From Bryum argenteum (taxonomy: Eukaryota > Streptophyta > Bryopsida > Bryales > Bryaceae), in assembly GCA_037043015.1 (NCBI GenBank), contig CM073327.1:16288727-16352726 (forward strand): a stretch of 64,000 bases of DNA. Direction: 5' to 3'. Under the pieces are notes generated by a model, which worked only from the letters and a program-made list of their open reading frames with translations, ran no database searches and had not been told where the DNA came from. Positions 22,201 through 32,900 of the stretch are shown here, piece by piece. Both the position numbers and the translations under genes were made by a program. How positions within the stretch are numbered: the first letter of the stretch is position 1; the number at the start of each line of letters is the position of its first letter.

Positions 22201-23377
22201 TTACATTTCATTATGGCTCGACAGAGTTATCCAATTCCTCGAACCCTCGACATGTTTCTCCCTAAAGTCTCTCAGTGCATGATTGAACAGGAATATCGCT
22301 TAGATGCCTACTCATCTACTGCGGGAAAAAGTCACGGAAAACTTCTGCTCTGTGAAGTGCAGCTCGGGAGGACCTGGAGGTATATATGCTTGTAACACCT
22401 CTATCTATGGCCGCCTTCAATTTCTCCGTGGTTCATTGTCAATGCTTGCAAGTATTCTTGTATCTCGACCATGAGTAATACTAGGAACTAGGAGCCTTTT
22501 GCAATCTTGTAACCTGATAGCAAGTGCTGATTGTGCCAGAAATCCCGATGCCACCAACCTGACTCCTAAGAAACTACGCCTGCATGGATACGACTCCGTG
22601 TCGAAGGTTGCGGATCAGGTTGGTGAACTGGGAGAAGCATATGAACATGTCATCTATAATCCGGACCTAGCGATCCCCAGATTCCTCGTGTCCTACAGGC
22701 TGGAAGTACTTGAGAAAGGAGTGGAGAATTTCGGCGAATCTCAAGCACGGGAGTCCAAAGAAAATTTTTGTCGCATCCCGCTGATGCCGGCTGCGAGCTT
22801 TCGAGAGGGCAATCAAGGGGACCTCCACTTTCGAATGGCCGAGTCCCAATTCTTCCGAATGTCCAAGAACAGATCATACAAGGTACAACAATTTCCCATT
22901 CAAAGAGCATTCTCGTTGAATTTACACTTGCAAGTTGGTAACTGACTAATACCGTGTTCCGTACCAAAATGAATATGGTAGGTCACGATGGTGGAATTCA
23001 TCGTCAACGTGGATCTGAAAGAAAAGTACTTGGAGAAGAAGAAGGAGTTCGAGAGAGAAAGCGTGTCACATGAGGAAATCTTTGTGTTCCATGGAACAGA
23101 CTCGGTCGCCATCGACAAAATTGCCCGGGAGGGCTTCAAAATTGGGGGAACGGAGGGCGTGGCCATTAAAAGCGGGGCAGCTTACGGAAGTGGCGTGTAC
23201 ACGGCAGTGAATCCTGACATTTCGGTGGTGTATTCTCGAGGTTCGAATATGATGCTCCTCTCAAGATGTATTAAAGGTTCACACGGGCTAAATCACACCC
23301 ACGGAGGAGGAAACGACGTACTTGTGATTAAAAATGTCAGCCAGTTGTTGCCGAGGTATGTGGTGCATTACTCATGA
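16269..23377 (+). CDS. ZNFX1-like SF1 helicase with N-terminal cold-shock-like domain, NFX1 zinc fingers and two PARP-like domains
   Basis: Twelve exons join in phase into 1865 codons: 16269-18198, 18428-19185, 19273-19425, 19575-19805, 20026-20210, 20318-20663, 20808-20918, 21052-21885, 21959-22180, 22291-22379, 22540-22882, 22982-23377. Domains by rough residue: 58-127 cold-shock-like beta barrel (RGTVSYVNYERGFGKLVP...LIEGDILRYVL); 140-300 helical repeats; 639-646 Walker A GPPGTGKT, split by intron 1; about 1043-1048 motif II VEEAAE, with the Glu typical of ZNFX1; GDHQQLRP; about 1232-1280 motifs V-VI (DKFQGAENEIVIVSLVRSN, RLCVAVSRARAG); 1315-1458 Cys/His-rich NFX1-type fingers; 1459-1490 coiled coil; 1566-1710 a PARP-like fold; 1767-1865 a second PARP fold. 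ZNFX1 proteins are ATP-driven RNA-binding factors in RNA silencing and antiviral sensing. The PARP appendage suggests ADP-ribosylation, or binding of it, coupled to RNA recognition. The helicase assignment is firm; the function is inferred. Confidence 0.88.
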
Positions 23378-23467
23378 TCATCAACACCGACTCTTGTCAA
23401 GTGATGGCACTGGAAAGTCCCTACTGATGTGCAGAGTTGCTGGAAGTCCCACTGTAGCTACGTATTA

Positions 23468-23569
23468 CTCCCTCTGTCCCATTATGATTTTCCGGTAGGT
23501 TCTCTCAAATCTACCTCCAAAGGTAGATTTGAGAGAACCTACCAGAAAATCATAATGGGACAGAGGGAG
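23468..23569. mobile_element. Stowaway-like MITE, copy 1
   Basis: A 102-bp near-perfect palindrome starts CTCCCTCTGTCCCA and ends with its complement, with TA on both sides (23466-23467, 23570-23571). The tip and TA target are those of Stowaway (Tc1/mariner-derived) MITEs. It lies about 90 bp past the stop of the helicase-PARP gene, so it could be transcribed as a hairpin within that gene's 3' UTR. Copy 2 at 26835-26936 differs at only about two bases. Confidence 0.9.
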
Positions 23570-23571
23570 TA

Positions 23572-25476
23572 TATTGCTATCTGCTCTTATCTTTTGTAAA
23601 TTATGACAGAGTGTTGTAAGCTTATGTAAATATGACAGAGTTTTGTAAAGTTGTGCTGTGGTTATCGGTTCACTCCTCTGCGTGAACAATCCTCTCATGA
23701 CATTCCTTGCAACAGCGGCTGCCAATCGATTGCTGAGATTCATTGAACGATACTTACCGCAAATGAATGTAGGGCATGGCAACTGCACCCAAAGTAACAA
23801 CCCGTATGTAAAACTGACCTGAGAAAGAAGAACCAGGGCTCCTATTGGCCTTTCATAAAATGAACCGTCAATTCCCTCCCAGCAGCCAGCCAAACTTTTG
23901 GTAAGGTTCTCCTTTAAGTGATAAAATAGGGGTTGAGAGAATAAGAAGATATGAATGTAGAGGTATGTAGAAAGAGGAATTTATGAAGCAATAATGCAAT
24001 ATTGTTGAGAAAGTGATTTTCAAGTTCAATGGTAGATATTGTATGTTAAGAGTGGGATGACTTGTGATTGTTTATTTTGGAATTCTTTTATCATGGTTGA
24101 TATTTTTCAGTTTTTTAAGTATGGAGTTTGTTGCAAAAATGGTCAATCATTGGTTTCTGAAAGTTGAATACTTGTATTATGATATTAAGTGATGTTACTG
24201 GTGGTGAGATTTGTTGTGGTACGTTCTATATACAAAATATATGTCTTAGTTTACACTATATGTGCAAGGCATCATGTCAGCATTTATAAGGGCGATGCAT
24301 CTCAATGTCAAAATGAGATTGACAATTTACATGATTTGCAAACTAATTCTCAGGTTGTTGAGTACATAGTGTATGTATGTGATGTTTTGATTTAAATTAT
24401 TGAGCAAGATATATTGCCATGAATTTGAGGAGCTTATTGTACACAATTGGCTATATATAATGAAATAGTACAATTATATATCTACCATATCTTTTAGATA
24501 ATGATTACAATCACTTTTACGAATATGGCCACTTTTTTGTAATTCTCAATGTTACTCTAATCTTTTGAAATGTCTTAAATCAGAAGCTAAATTTTATGTA
24601 CTAGTAAAACTTGTATCAACCACAATCAATGATGTTTATTACTATATTTTTGACCTTTTCATATACGCATTGCCATGTAGGGCCTACAAAAATTGTATTT
24701 GTCTATTAACTTTGTAATTACATGAGAGCCTCATTACCTATTTACCATATTATTGGATTCAGTAATTGTTTAAGATACTAATGGTCAACAATTAATTTTT
24801 ATGCAAATTCTCCCTTTGTTCTATAATCTCTAGTTGATATTGCAAACCTCTTGAGATTGGGTTCAATTTTTGTAGTTCAAAAAATTGTTTACTTGGATAA
24901 TAATGAGAGGTGCAATGATATTGAGTGGGCATTACTCACCAAGAGCTTTGTAAATATATGAGTTAATAACAATCCCTACTATAAATCACACACCTTGAGC
25001 TCAATTGTTGATATTGAGAGGTGCAATGACATAGCTCTCACCAAGAGCTTTGTAGCAATACATGATTTCATAACACCTGTTTTAACAAAGATTTGGCTTG
25101 CTAGAGGGAAGGCAAAACTCCTTCAGCCATGTTCATGTTGTGTATGTTGCCAGCAGGTATTCATCGAGAGTTCAATTTTGTTTCTTCCAATTGTGAGCTT
25201 AGCTTACAATGAACAATCATAGAACAAGTAAAGTAGTACCATGAAGTGATCAAAAGGCTCAATACATTGTAGTTGGGTGATTAAAGTGCTACTTGATTGT
25301 AACCGATCAAAGATTGTGGGACAAAATAAAAAGGGCATATCGATCAAGGAGAGACCATGTTTATCATGAACACTCCATGTAAAAGTGTGACACTATCTGT
25401 TTCACACATAGACAAAATGGTATACATTTAGCTCTAAAATGCATTCAAGAGACCTTCCTAAAATAAACCTTGATGC
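23572..25476. other. AT-rich spacer, no gene seen
   Basis: Short frames occur on both strands but none has gene-like composition, splice signals or a recognisable family. The region 23590-23950 is probably the 3' flank of the helicase-PARP gene. A phrase of the form ttgatattg.gaggtgcaatgat/cat is repeated near 24900-24930 and 25005-25035, a diverged local duplication. Confidence 0.5.
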
Positions 25477-25478
25477 TA

Positions 25479-25640
25479 CACTGGTGTTTGGATTAGATAA
25501 ACGTTTTCGGACAGAAAAAAAAAAAAAAAAAACGTTGATCTTATCCAAGCGCTGACCATAACAAAACAATGCCTCTTTGCATAATAAAGGGACAGGGACA
25601 ACGTTCTTAACTAGAGGTTGATCTTATCCAGGTACCACTG
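25479..25640. mobile_element. Small Tc1/pogo-like MITE
   Basis: The left end CACTGGTGTTTGGATTAGAT and the complement of the right end (CAGTGGTACCTGGATAAGAT) match at most positions. TA flanks both sides (25477-25478, 25641-25642). The 162-bp interior has an A tract at about 25515-25533 and an internal copy of gttgatcttatcca. CAGTGG-type ends with TA targets are usual for pogo/Tc1-derived MITEs. Confidence 0.5.
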
Positions 25641-25642
25641 TA

Positions 25643-26060
25643 TTTATATTTCTACGGTAAACATCTCACAATGGATTGAACACTATTTATACTCGAACAC
25701 AAACTGAACTCAACAATATACCAAATTACTCCTCCAATACAACAATGAGCATACAAAACACTAAATTCAGGAAAGATGGAACTATAAAATTCCATAAACA
25801 ATAGATAAAAATTTTAAAAATAATAATAATAAATTGCAAACTCCAGAGTATCACTCTTTTTTGTCAACTTCTCTATTACTTAAATTCAATATCATCAGTT
25901 CCTCAACAGAAATGTTTGAATTCAAACATGTTGTTCGCCGGAATCCAGAACCTAAACCCTAATTCACGGACCCGAAAATCAACGATCTAAAGAAACTTTT
26001 CATATTCAAACGATTAGTATACGAAAAAACTTTGTTGCGGCTGAAAAAACAAAGCAATTG
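25643..26060. other. AT-rich spacer and 3' flank of the small membrane-protein gene
   Basis: No gene or repeat is recognised. The part next to 26061 is expected to be the 3' UTR of the minus-strand gene. Confidence 0.4.
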
Positions 26061-26402
26061 CTACGATTGCAGATTATGAATGAGGAGCTCAAGCCGATGA
26101 AGAGCCGCCTTAATCATCTCGGGATTCACGAGCTCTCCAAACAAACTGTACAAAAAAGAGGCGATCGCAATGACGAAGATAAGCTTCAACGTCAGCTTGG
26201 TGAAGAAAAGAAGTGCGCGGACGGGGTAAAGAATCAAGTAAACAGGCCAGAAAGCAATGCGCATGAGTAGTCGCAAGGCTGGAATCGCCAGCCGCAGAGC
26301 TGCCAGGGCGAGGATGAGGAGTAGAACATAGGAAATCACGCTCGTCACCACTCGCGTATCGAAAAGCTCGATCAACTCCGCCTCCACCTTCTTCATCGCC
26401 AT
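26061..26402 (-). CDS. Small multi-pass membrane protein, 113 residues, unknown function
   Basis: A single-exon minus-strand frame starts at ATG 26402 (MAMKKVEAELIELFDTRV) and ends at 26061. It is clearly GC-richer than its surroundings. After an amphipathic acidic N-terminus come three hydrophobic stretches (about residues 20-42, SVISYVLLLILALAALRLAI; 46-62, LLMRIAFWPVYLILYPV; 68-87, FFTKLTLKLIFVIAIASFLY), then a short helical tail. An in-frame GTG five codons upstream is less likely to be used. There is no signal for a specific compartment and I do not recognise the family. Composition and a clean ATG support a real gene. Confidence 0.6.
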   Translation of the reverse strand: MAMKKVEAELIELFDTRVVTSVISYVLLLILALAALRLAIPALRLLMRIAFWPVYLILYPVRALLFFTKLTLKLIFVIAIASFLYSLFGELVNPEMIKAALHRLELLIHNLQS

Positions 26403-26834
26403 CTCTTCTTTCTGCACCGATTGTCAAATCGGATTGGAAGCTACTCGTCTGATTGTTGAGCAAATGCAAATTTCACGATTGTTCCAAAATTTGTCTGCAA
26501 TGGAGTATTCTAAAAGCGGACTGATCGAGAGAGACAACGTTCGAATTGCGAGAGATTGCACGATTGCAATGATTCAATGCAATAGCCGGGTCGCATTGAG
26601 AATGGAACTATCCGTAAATGTCTGCAATGACGATAAAGTAAGTAAATGTATGCATTGACGATAAAGTCAAAGTAATTGAAAAAAGACTCGGATATGGCTT
26701 GTTGCGGAAGTTTAACCCCCAAGGAAGCCCAAGGGGGTTGCGGAAGTTTAACTTGGGCCCAAGGAAGCCCCGAGGGGCTTTTTTCCACCATAATTTTCTC
26801 TGTAGCTCGCACTTTACTCAACTTTTCACTTATA
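26403..26834. repeat. Spacer with two short tandem duplications
   Basis: At 26701-26775 a unit starting gttgcggaagtttaac and containing caaggaagccc is present twice. The second copy ends in a GC-rich inverted stretch followed by tttttt. At about 26612-26668 a block reading aaatgt.tgca.tgacgataaagt is also doubled. The stretch just upstream of 26402 should hold the promoter of the small membrane-protein gene. Confidence 0.5.
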
Positions 26835-26936
26835 CTCCCTCTGTCCCATTATGATTTTCCGGTAGATTCTCTTAAATCTACCTCCAAAGGTAGATTTGAG
26901 AGAACCTACCAGAAAATCATAATGGGACAGAGGGAG
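26835..26936. mobile_element. Stowaway-like MITE, copy 2
   Basis: This has the same 102-bp palindrome as at 23468-23569 with about two substitutions, flanked by TA (26833-26834 and 26937-26938). High identity between copies 3.3 kb apart suggests recent amplification. Confidence 0.9.
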
Positions 26937-26938
26937 TA

Positions 26939-27434
26939 TTTTGATGTCAAAGTGGTCACCTTCTTAGGATGTATTCAGAAAGTAAAATTTTACAATTCAA
27001 ATCACAATTTGTATGAGTGATTTTGTGCTTTGAAAAGATTGTGGTAGGTTGGTTGGGGTTGTACATAACCTTGTAGGAGGTTGCAAGCTCACCATTGATT
27101 GGTTCATCCATTATGCCCAAGTTCAAAAGATGTTGTGATCCAATTTTGGGTGGCTTGTTTCACACCCCATAGGCGTTTAAGGGTTAATAATTGTAAAAGG
27201 ATTCCTCTTTGTCGTGTGGCCATTGAGGTAAAGACATTACGAACAGACGCTGTATTCACGCCAATCTCTTATTGGAGATTGGAGTTCTTATATATGTAAA
27301 AGGATTGATCTATACTCACGAGAGTGTATGGAGTTAGGTCACAATTTCAAGATTTCAACCTCTCAAAAACATAAGAAATTTTACATATTAAACTTGTTAG
27401 AATTCCGGATGTTCCATTTTTAGAAGTAATGTAA
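26939..27434. other. Spacer, no gene seen
   Basis: Only short frames without support. A small inverted repeat (ccaatctcttattggagattgg) lies near 27262-27283. Confidence 0.4.
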
Positions 27435-27688
27435 TCTCTTATTTAAGCCAAGTAGTTCATTTTGTGTGTGTGTGTAAGTTTTTGAGTGAGTAAGTAAGTA
27501 ACATTATGATCTTCCACACAGCCAATCGGATTGGCGTGCATGAGGTGATATTTTATAGAGGTGCAAGCAACAATCGAATCGCGATTCTGGCGGACGAATT
27601 TTGAGATAATTAATTTCTAAGTATTTATGGCTCCGGAAATATTGACAATCATTTGTATGAGCGTGGCAATGCCGCGGAGGCATACTAG
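27435..27688 (+). mobile_element. Non-autonomous Helitron-like element 1
   Basis: The 5' end is TCTCTTATTTAAGCC after an A at 27434. The 3' end has a hairpin ATGCC-GCGGA-GGCAT (27669-27683), then A, then CTAG (27685-27688) followed by T. A hairpin a few bases before CTRR, insertion between A and T, and no terminal inverted repeats are the Helitron signature. It is 254 bp, non-coding. Confidence 0.65.
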
Positions 27689-27859
27689 TCTATTATTAAA
27701 GGCAAGTAATTTGTTTTGTGTGAGTGAAATTATGATCTTGGCGACCGCTAGTCAGATTGGGGTGCATGAGGTGTCGTTGGAAGCGCAACACGATTGAGCT
27801 TTTGATTCCCATTCAAGATATTTATGGACTCACCAATGTCCGGCACAGGGGTGTACTAG
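27689..27859 (+). mobile_element. Non-autonomous Helitron-like element 2, abutting element 1
   Basis: It begins TCTATTATTAAAGGCAAGTA immediately after the CTAG of element 1 and ends ggggtgtaCTAG with T at 27860. Its head (aagtaatttgttttgtgtg, then attatgatctt, then ggtgcatgaggtg) parallels element 1, so the two are diverged relatives placed head to tail. The terminal hairpin is weaker (CACC...GGGTG). 171 bp. Confidence 0.6.
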
Positions 27860-28586
27860 TATATATATCTAAAAACCAAAATGAAATTTGAAAACACTTT
27901 TGCTTAAACGTAAAGTTTCAATAGTTTAACTATATATGATAGAAACTTGTTGTATAAGTACAATCATTGTCAATGTTTGGTAACAAAAATAATTTCATTT
28001 GTGAGTACACACACTATTAGGAATTGTATCTTAATATATTGACTGGAATTATGTGTGCAATATGATATAAGAGACTTATGTCCGAGATGGCATATAAATA
28101 TGTCATTATATACATAATTATGTCCAAAATGACATTTTTCTATGTTATTTTGGTCATAATTTTCTTATGTCAACTTTTTAGACACAATTCCTACTACACA
28201 AGAATTGTTAATCAATGTTACGTGGAGATTAGTGTAATGGTAAATAACACTATTTCTCAACTCTTTTTAGATTAGTGTTCACTTTGGGTTGCCATTGCAT
28301 TTAATGTCCCTTGTTTTTTTTTCAAGGCACCAATTGCACCACTTTTGATAAACTCTTCCATATGCAAGAATTTTTGCATGCTCTCACATTTAGTATTATG
28401 ATTTGAATGTTAGTGTTATACACTAACATTATGATGACATGTGACATTTAGTATTATGGGAATATTGTTACCGTTACGGTAACAAAAATCAACGACTTTG
28501 TAGTGAATGTACTTTACTGAAGACTATAATAGAACCAAGAATGAAAAGAGATGCAAAAGATTCACTATCCAATTTAACACAACAAG
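27860..28586. other. AT-rich spacer, no gene seen
   Basis: There is an imperfect inverted repeat around atgtccaaaatgacat/attttggtcat at about 28120-28155 and a short palindrome gttaccgttacggtaac at about 28468-28484. Nothing else is supported. Confidence 0.4.
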
Positions 28587-28590
28587 TTAA

Positions 28591-29545
28591 CCCCTAAACG
28601 CCCTACTTTACATTGAGCCAAAAAACACATTTTCAAAAAAAGTGTTATGGATGAAAATGAAGACAAGCTATTAAAATCCCAACCGTACAAACTTGTATTA
28701 GACTTGTTGTAGGTAATGTGAACCAAAATGAGAGTCATAAAGCCCCATGGATTGGGAGATCATAACCTATTAGTAGTAATAACAAACTGCATAATGTCAT
28801 CATTTACAACGATGTGGAGATTCTACCTACAAACCAATCGCACTAACAAAAATTCACCGACTACAAAGCTCTTCACCTTTATCTCATCATAAACTCTTAT
28901 ATAAAAAAAAGTCATCAAAAAAATATCTTGGCTCAAATAGTAGCCTTGCAATGGTGGAAACTGTCAAAAATGTTACAAAGGAAAAATTGTTAAAACTAGA
29001 CCCTTTGTACTCAAATTTAAGCCTTATCTTTAGAGCATCTTTATTCTTGTCAAGATTTCTACTACTAAAACTAGACTCTAATTAGAAGCCATCCCCAAAA
29101 ATGAACTTGAAATCCAAAGGTGGATGAAGAAGATAGAGCTTCTTCAAACATTATCCATTTTTTTCCACTTTTCCATTGACAAAACATGATTGCAAAACCA
29201 ATAGCAAAAGTAAATGGATCAAAAAACTTCCAACAAGAAATTTTTCAATAATCACCTTAAGATCATGAATCTTGAAACCGAATTCAGGAGAAACTATTTT
29301 TGATATCACATGTTTGAGTTGCAATCGTAACACATGCCCCATGCTTGGAAACCCAAAAACATAAGCTGCTTCACTAAAATGCATGCCATTAATTCATACT
29401 TTATTTGAAGAATCTGCAATTTTTTTATCACACAGACTAAACTTAATTTGAGACCTAACCCAAGTGATTTCATCCAAAACAGACCTCGGATGAAGACGGA
29501 AGTCATGGCTCTTCGAAGTTGCTACCTTTCATCCATAAATGTCAA
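28591..29545 (+). mobile_element. TTAA-flanked non-autonomous DNA element, right end truncated
   Basis: It starts with TTAA at 28587-28590 and CCCCTAAACGCCCT, then follows the same interior as the element at 48010-48980 up to about ctttcatccataaatgtc near 29545. The expected right terminus ending AGGGGTTAA is missing and is replaced by a short duplicated phrase (aaatgtcaatacccac). No coding capacity. Confidence 0.75.
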
Positions 29546-29969
29546 TACCCACTTCGATAAATGTCAATACCCACGGTCATAGGAAAACGGTACCCATAAC
29601 CGCGGAAACCCTATTTCCATAACCTCCGTAACAGGCTCTGTTGAGCTCAATATCACAAATGACGATGGTGTGAGGTCGCGGAGTCGATCGATGGATTGCA
29701 TCAATTGGCGACAAATTTTGTGAGCCTGGTTCGACATTCGGTGACTCAGTTTTGTTAGGATTTGAATTTCAAGTCTGGAGCCTCGTTCGGGGCTTTTGTT
29801 TTGGCGGAAGTCGCGGTTTGAAATTTTCCTTCAGTTCTCGAGGTTTGCGTTTTCAATTTGGATGCTTCGTTAGTATTTTGTTTTTGATTCGAGAGGAATT
29901 GAAATATTCAGCGGCGGTCGAGGAATTCGACATTTGGTTTGGTAGTTGTTAGGGTTTACGGATTGCGAG
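29546..29969 (+). promoter_or_regulatory. Presumed promoter and 5' leader of the SART1/SNU66 gene
   Basis: The AT content drops abruptly after the truncated transposon. The stretch 29640-29969 is T/G-rich leader-like sequence ending in gcgagATGg at 29970. No TATA box or known motif is clear; the start of transcription cannot be placed. Confidence 0.35.
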
Positions 29970-32900
29970 ATGGTTCGAAGCGAGGTCATCGAGGTGGAAC
30001 GTGCGGATCAGGAATTGAGTGAGAAGGATAAAGAGCGAAGCAGGAGGAGTGAGCGGGAAAAAGATAGAGGTAGGGAGAAGGAGAAGAGCAAAGACAGAAG
30101 CAAGAGCCATCGAGAGAAGGACAAGGACAGGGAGCGCGAGAAGGAGAAGGACAGGGAGCGCGAGAAGGAGAAGGACAAGGAGCGCGAAAAGGAGAAGGAC
30201 AAGGAGCGCGAAAAGGAAAAGGACAAGGAGCGAGAGAAGGAGAAGGAGCGAGAGAAGGAGAAGGAGCGAGAGAAGGAGAAGGAGCGGGAGAAGGAACGGG
30301 AGCGACCGAAGGAAAAGGAGCGAGAGAAAGAGAAGGAGAAGGAAAAGGCAAAGGATAGGGGGAGAGACAGGGGCAGAGATACAGAGAAGGAAAGGCATCG
30401 ACATGGACATGAGAAGGAGAAGGAACACGAGGGTGCGAAAGATAGAGAAAGGCATCACTCGGGACACGGCAGGGAGAAGGATCACGACTCAGGTCGAGAG
30501 AAACATCGTGATAAGTCGCCTCATGAAGACGTGAAGAAAGAAAAGTCGAGAGATACTGATCGTGAGAAGGAGAAGGAAAGGGAGAGACATGAATCACGAG
30601 AGAAGCCTAGAGACAAGGATGAGAAAGTGAAACAGAAGCACAGTGACAGGGATGCCAGTAACGATGAAGACAAGGAGAAGCACAAACATGGAGCGAGGGA
30701 GAAGACGAGAGACAAGGACGAGAAGGTGAAAGAGAAGCACAGCGACAGGGAAACAAAGAGCAAAGATGAGGAGAAAGAGAAGGAGAAACGGGAAAGGGAG
30801 CGTGAAAAGGAGAGATTGAGGGAGAAGGAGAAGGAACGAGAACGGGAGAAAGAGAAGGAGAGGGAGAAGGAGAGAGAGAGGGAGAAGGAGAAGGAGAAAG
30901 AAAGAGAAAGGGAAAGGGAGCGAGACCGAGACCGGGAGATGGAGGACAGAGAGAGGGACAGGGATAGAGAAAAAGACCATCAAAGACAACGAGTTGGGCA
31001 TAGAGAGCATGAAAACAAGAGAGAATCAGAGCGTGAAGGGCATAGAGAGCACGAAAATAAGAGAGAATCAGAGCGTGAAGGGCATAGAGAGCACGAGAAC
31101 AAGAGAGAATCAGAGCGTGAACATGATCAAGATCGTGACCACCGCTCTCGAGGTATGGACGACGACCACCGGGGGTCAGAGAGGGAGCATGCCAGGGACT
31201 CCGATCAACCAAATGTCTCGACCACTGGATTGGAGGAGCGACTTGCCAGGTAATGCTCTCCTTGGCTTGCTCATTTGAGTTTCACGCATGAACCCCACAT
31301 TGTTCACAGCTCAGCTTTGAGGATCGAACGGCGTTTGTGTTGGAAAAGTTGGCTTACTTTATGTTGAATCTTATCATACCGATTTTTTGATTCGCAACGC
31401 TGTTGCCCTTCAAGAGATTCTTCATTTCCAGGGTCGTGTATTGAAATTGAATTAGTTGTCGCAGATTTTTAATGACCAAGAGACCGAAGTTTGTCTTCAT
31501 AAAAAATAATTTCAGCACTTCATTATTCTTCATGTGTTAGTTACTAACACATGCAATGTACGTGGTTATATACGGGTTGAATCGTATTTTCTCAATATTG
31601 GATAAAAGTAATCATATTTAGTCACTTTGAAAGTATGAAGTTTCGGTTCTTTAAGGGCTTACACTCACGATGTAAATGGAAACAGAATGCGGGAGGAGAG
31701 GAGAAAGGCCAATCTCGATCGGAGACCGAGACGGGGTATTAGAGCATCAGTGAAGCCGGAAGAAGAAGATGATATCGCAGCTTGGGTGAACAAGAGCAGG
31801 TTGATACAAGATGAAAAGAAGAAAGCTGAAGAAAGAGAGAAAGCTGCACGGATGGCTAAAGCTTTGGAAGAACAAGAGAACGAGGAAGAAGACAGTGACG
31901 ATGATTTTGAGCCTGAGACTGACAGCAAATATTCCGCTAAAGATTTGGCTGGACTGAAAGTTCGGCATGGATTGGACAGAGTGATGGAAGGTGGAGCCAT
32001 AGTACTTACATTGAAAGACACGAACATCCTCGCAGAGGGCGATGTCAATGAGGAAGCGGACGAACTGGAAAACTTCGAAATGGCTCAGCAGATAGCTCGA
32101 GAAGATGCCTATAAAGCTGCCAAGAAGGTCCCAGGAAAATACGAGGACAAGTTCAACAATGAGATGACGGGCAACAAGACGATCCTTTCGAAGTATGATG
32201 AGGCCATCAAAGAAGAGGGTGTCACGTTGGATGAATCAGGGGGAGTTGATGAAGAGGCACAGAAGAAATTAGAGGACATCCGGAGAAAGTTACAGCATGG
32301 TATGGGTGATCGTAATTCAGAGTCTCTTCTTACTGGGCCATCCACCTTAGCTAATGAGTATCTCACCCAAGATGAGATGACTACGTTCAAGAAACCTAAG
32401 AAAAAGAAGAAGCTTCGGACGAAAACTAAGCTCGACTTAGATGCTCTTGAAGCTGAGGCAAAGGCTGAAGGTTTAGGGACTACTGACATGGGGTCGCGGG
32501 ACACCATTGCACGAAGAGCCCAGATGCAAGACGACATGAAAGCGGCAGCTGACGCTCGAAGGGAGCGGTACGAGAATGCTGTTGCGAAAGCTGCTGATGC
32601 TTCCAGGATGTTGAAGGAAGGAAGTGAAGCGAAAGCTATGGACGTTGATGAACCTGAGGAAGTAACTGTTGGTGCGGAGGAAGAGGAGATTTTACAAAGG
32701 TCACTGGACAGGGCACGACAAGCTGCCTTGAAGAATCTGGCTGAAAATTCATCTGGTCCGCAAGCAATTGCTGCCCGTTTAGCAGGTACAGCAATCATGC
32801 ACTTTGTATGTCATTTAGGGAACGTGCATGTAGCGTAAAGGGTCGCAATCGTAATTGATTTTTGAGTCTAGCTGCTGGGTTGAGTTTCTCAGAGTCTAAT

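Noticed and set aside
23465..23893. 142-codon minus-strand frame beyond the helicase-PARP gene
   Set aside because: It runs through the palindromic MITE and has no recognisable domain or splice support.
29949..31212. Long open frames on the minus strand and other plus frames across the first SART1 exon (up to about 200 codons)
   Set aside because: They are by-products of the repetitive charged coding sequence: Ser/Pro/Leu-rich mirror translations with no start context or family match.
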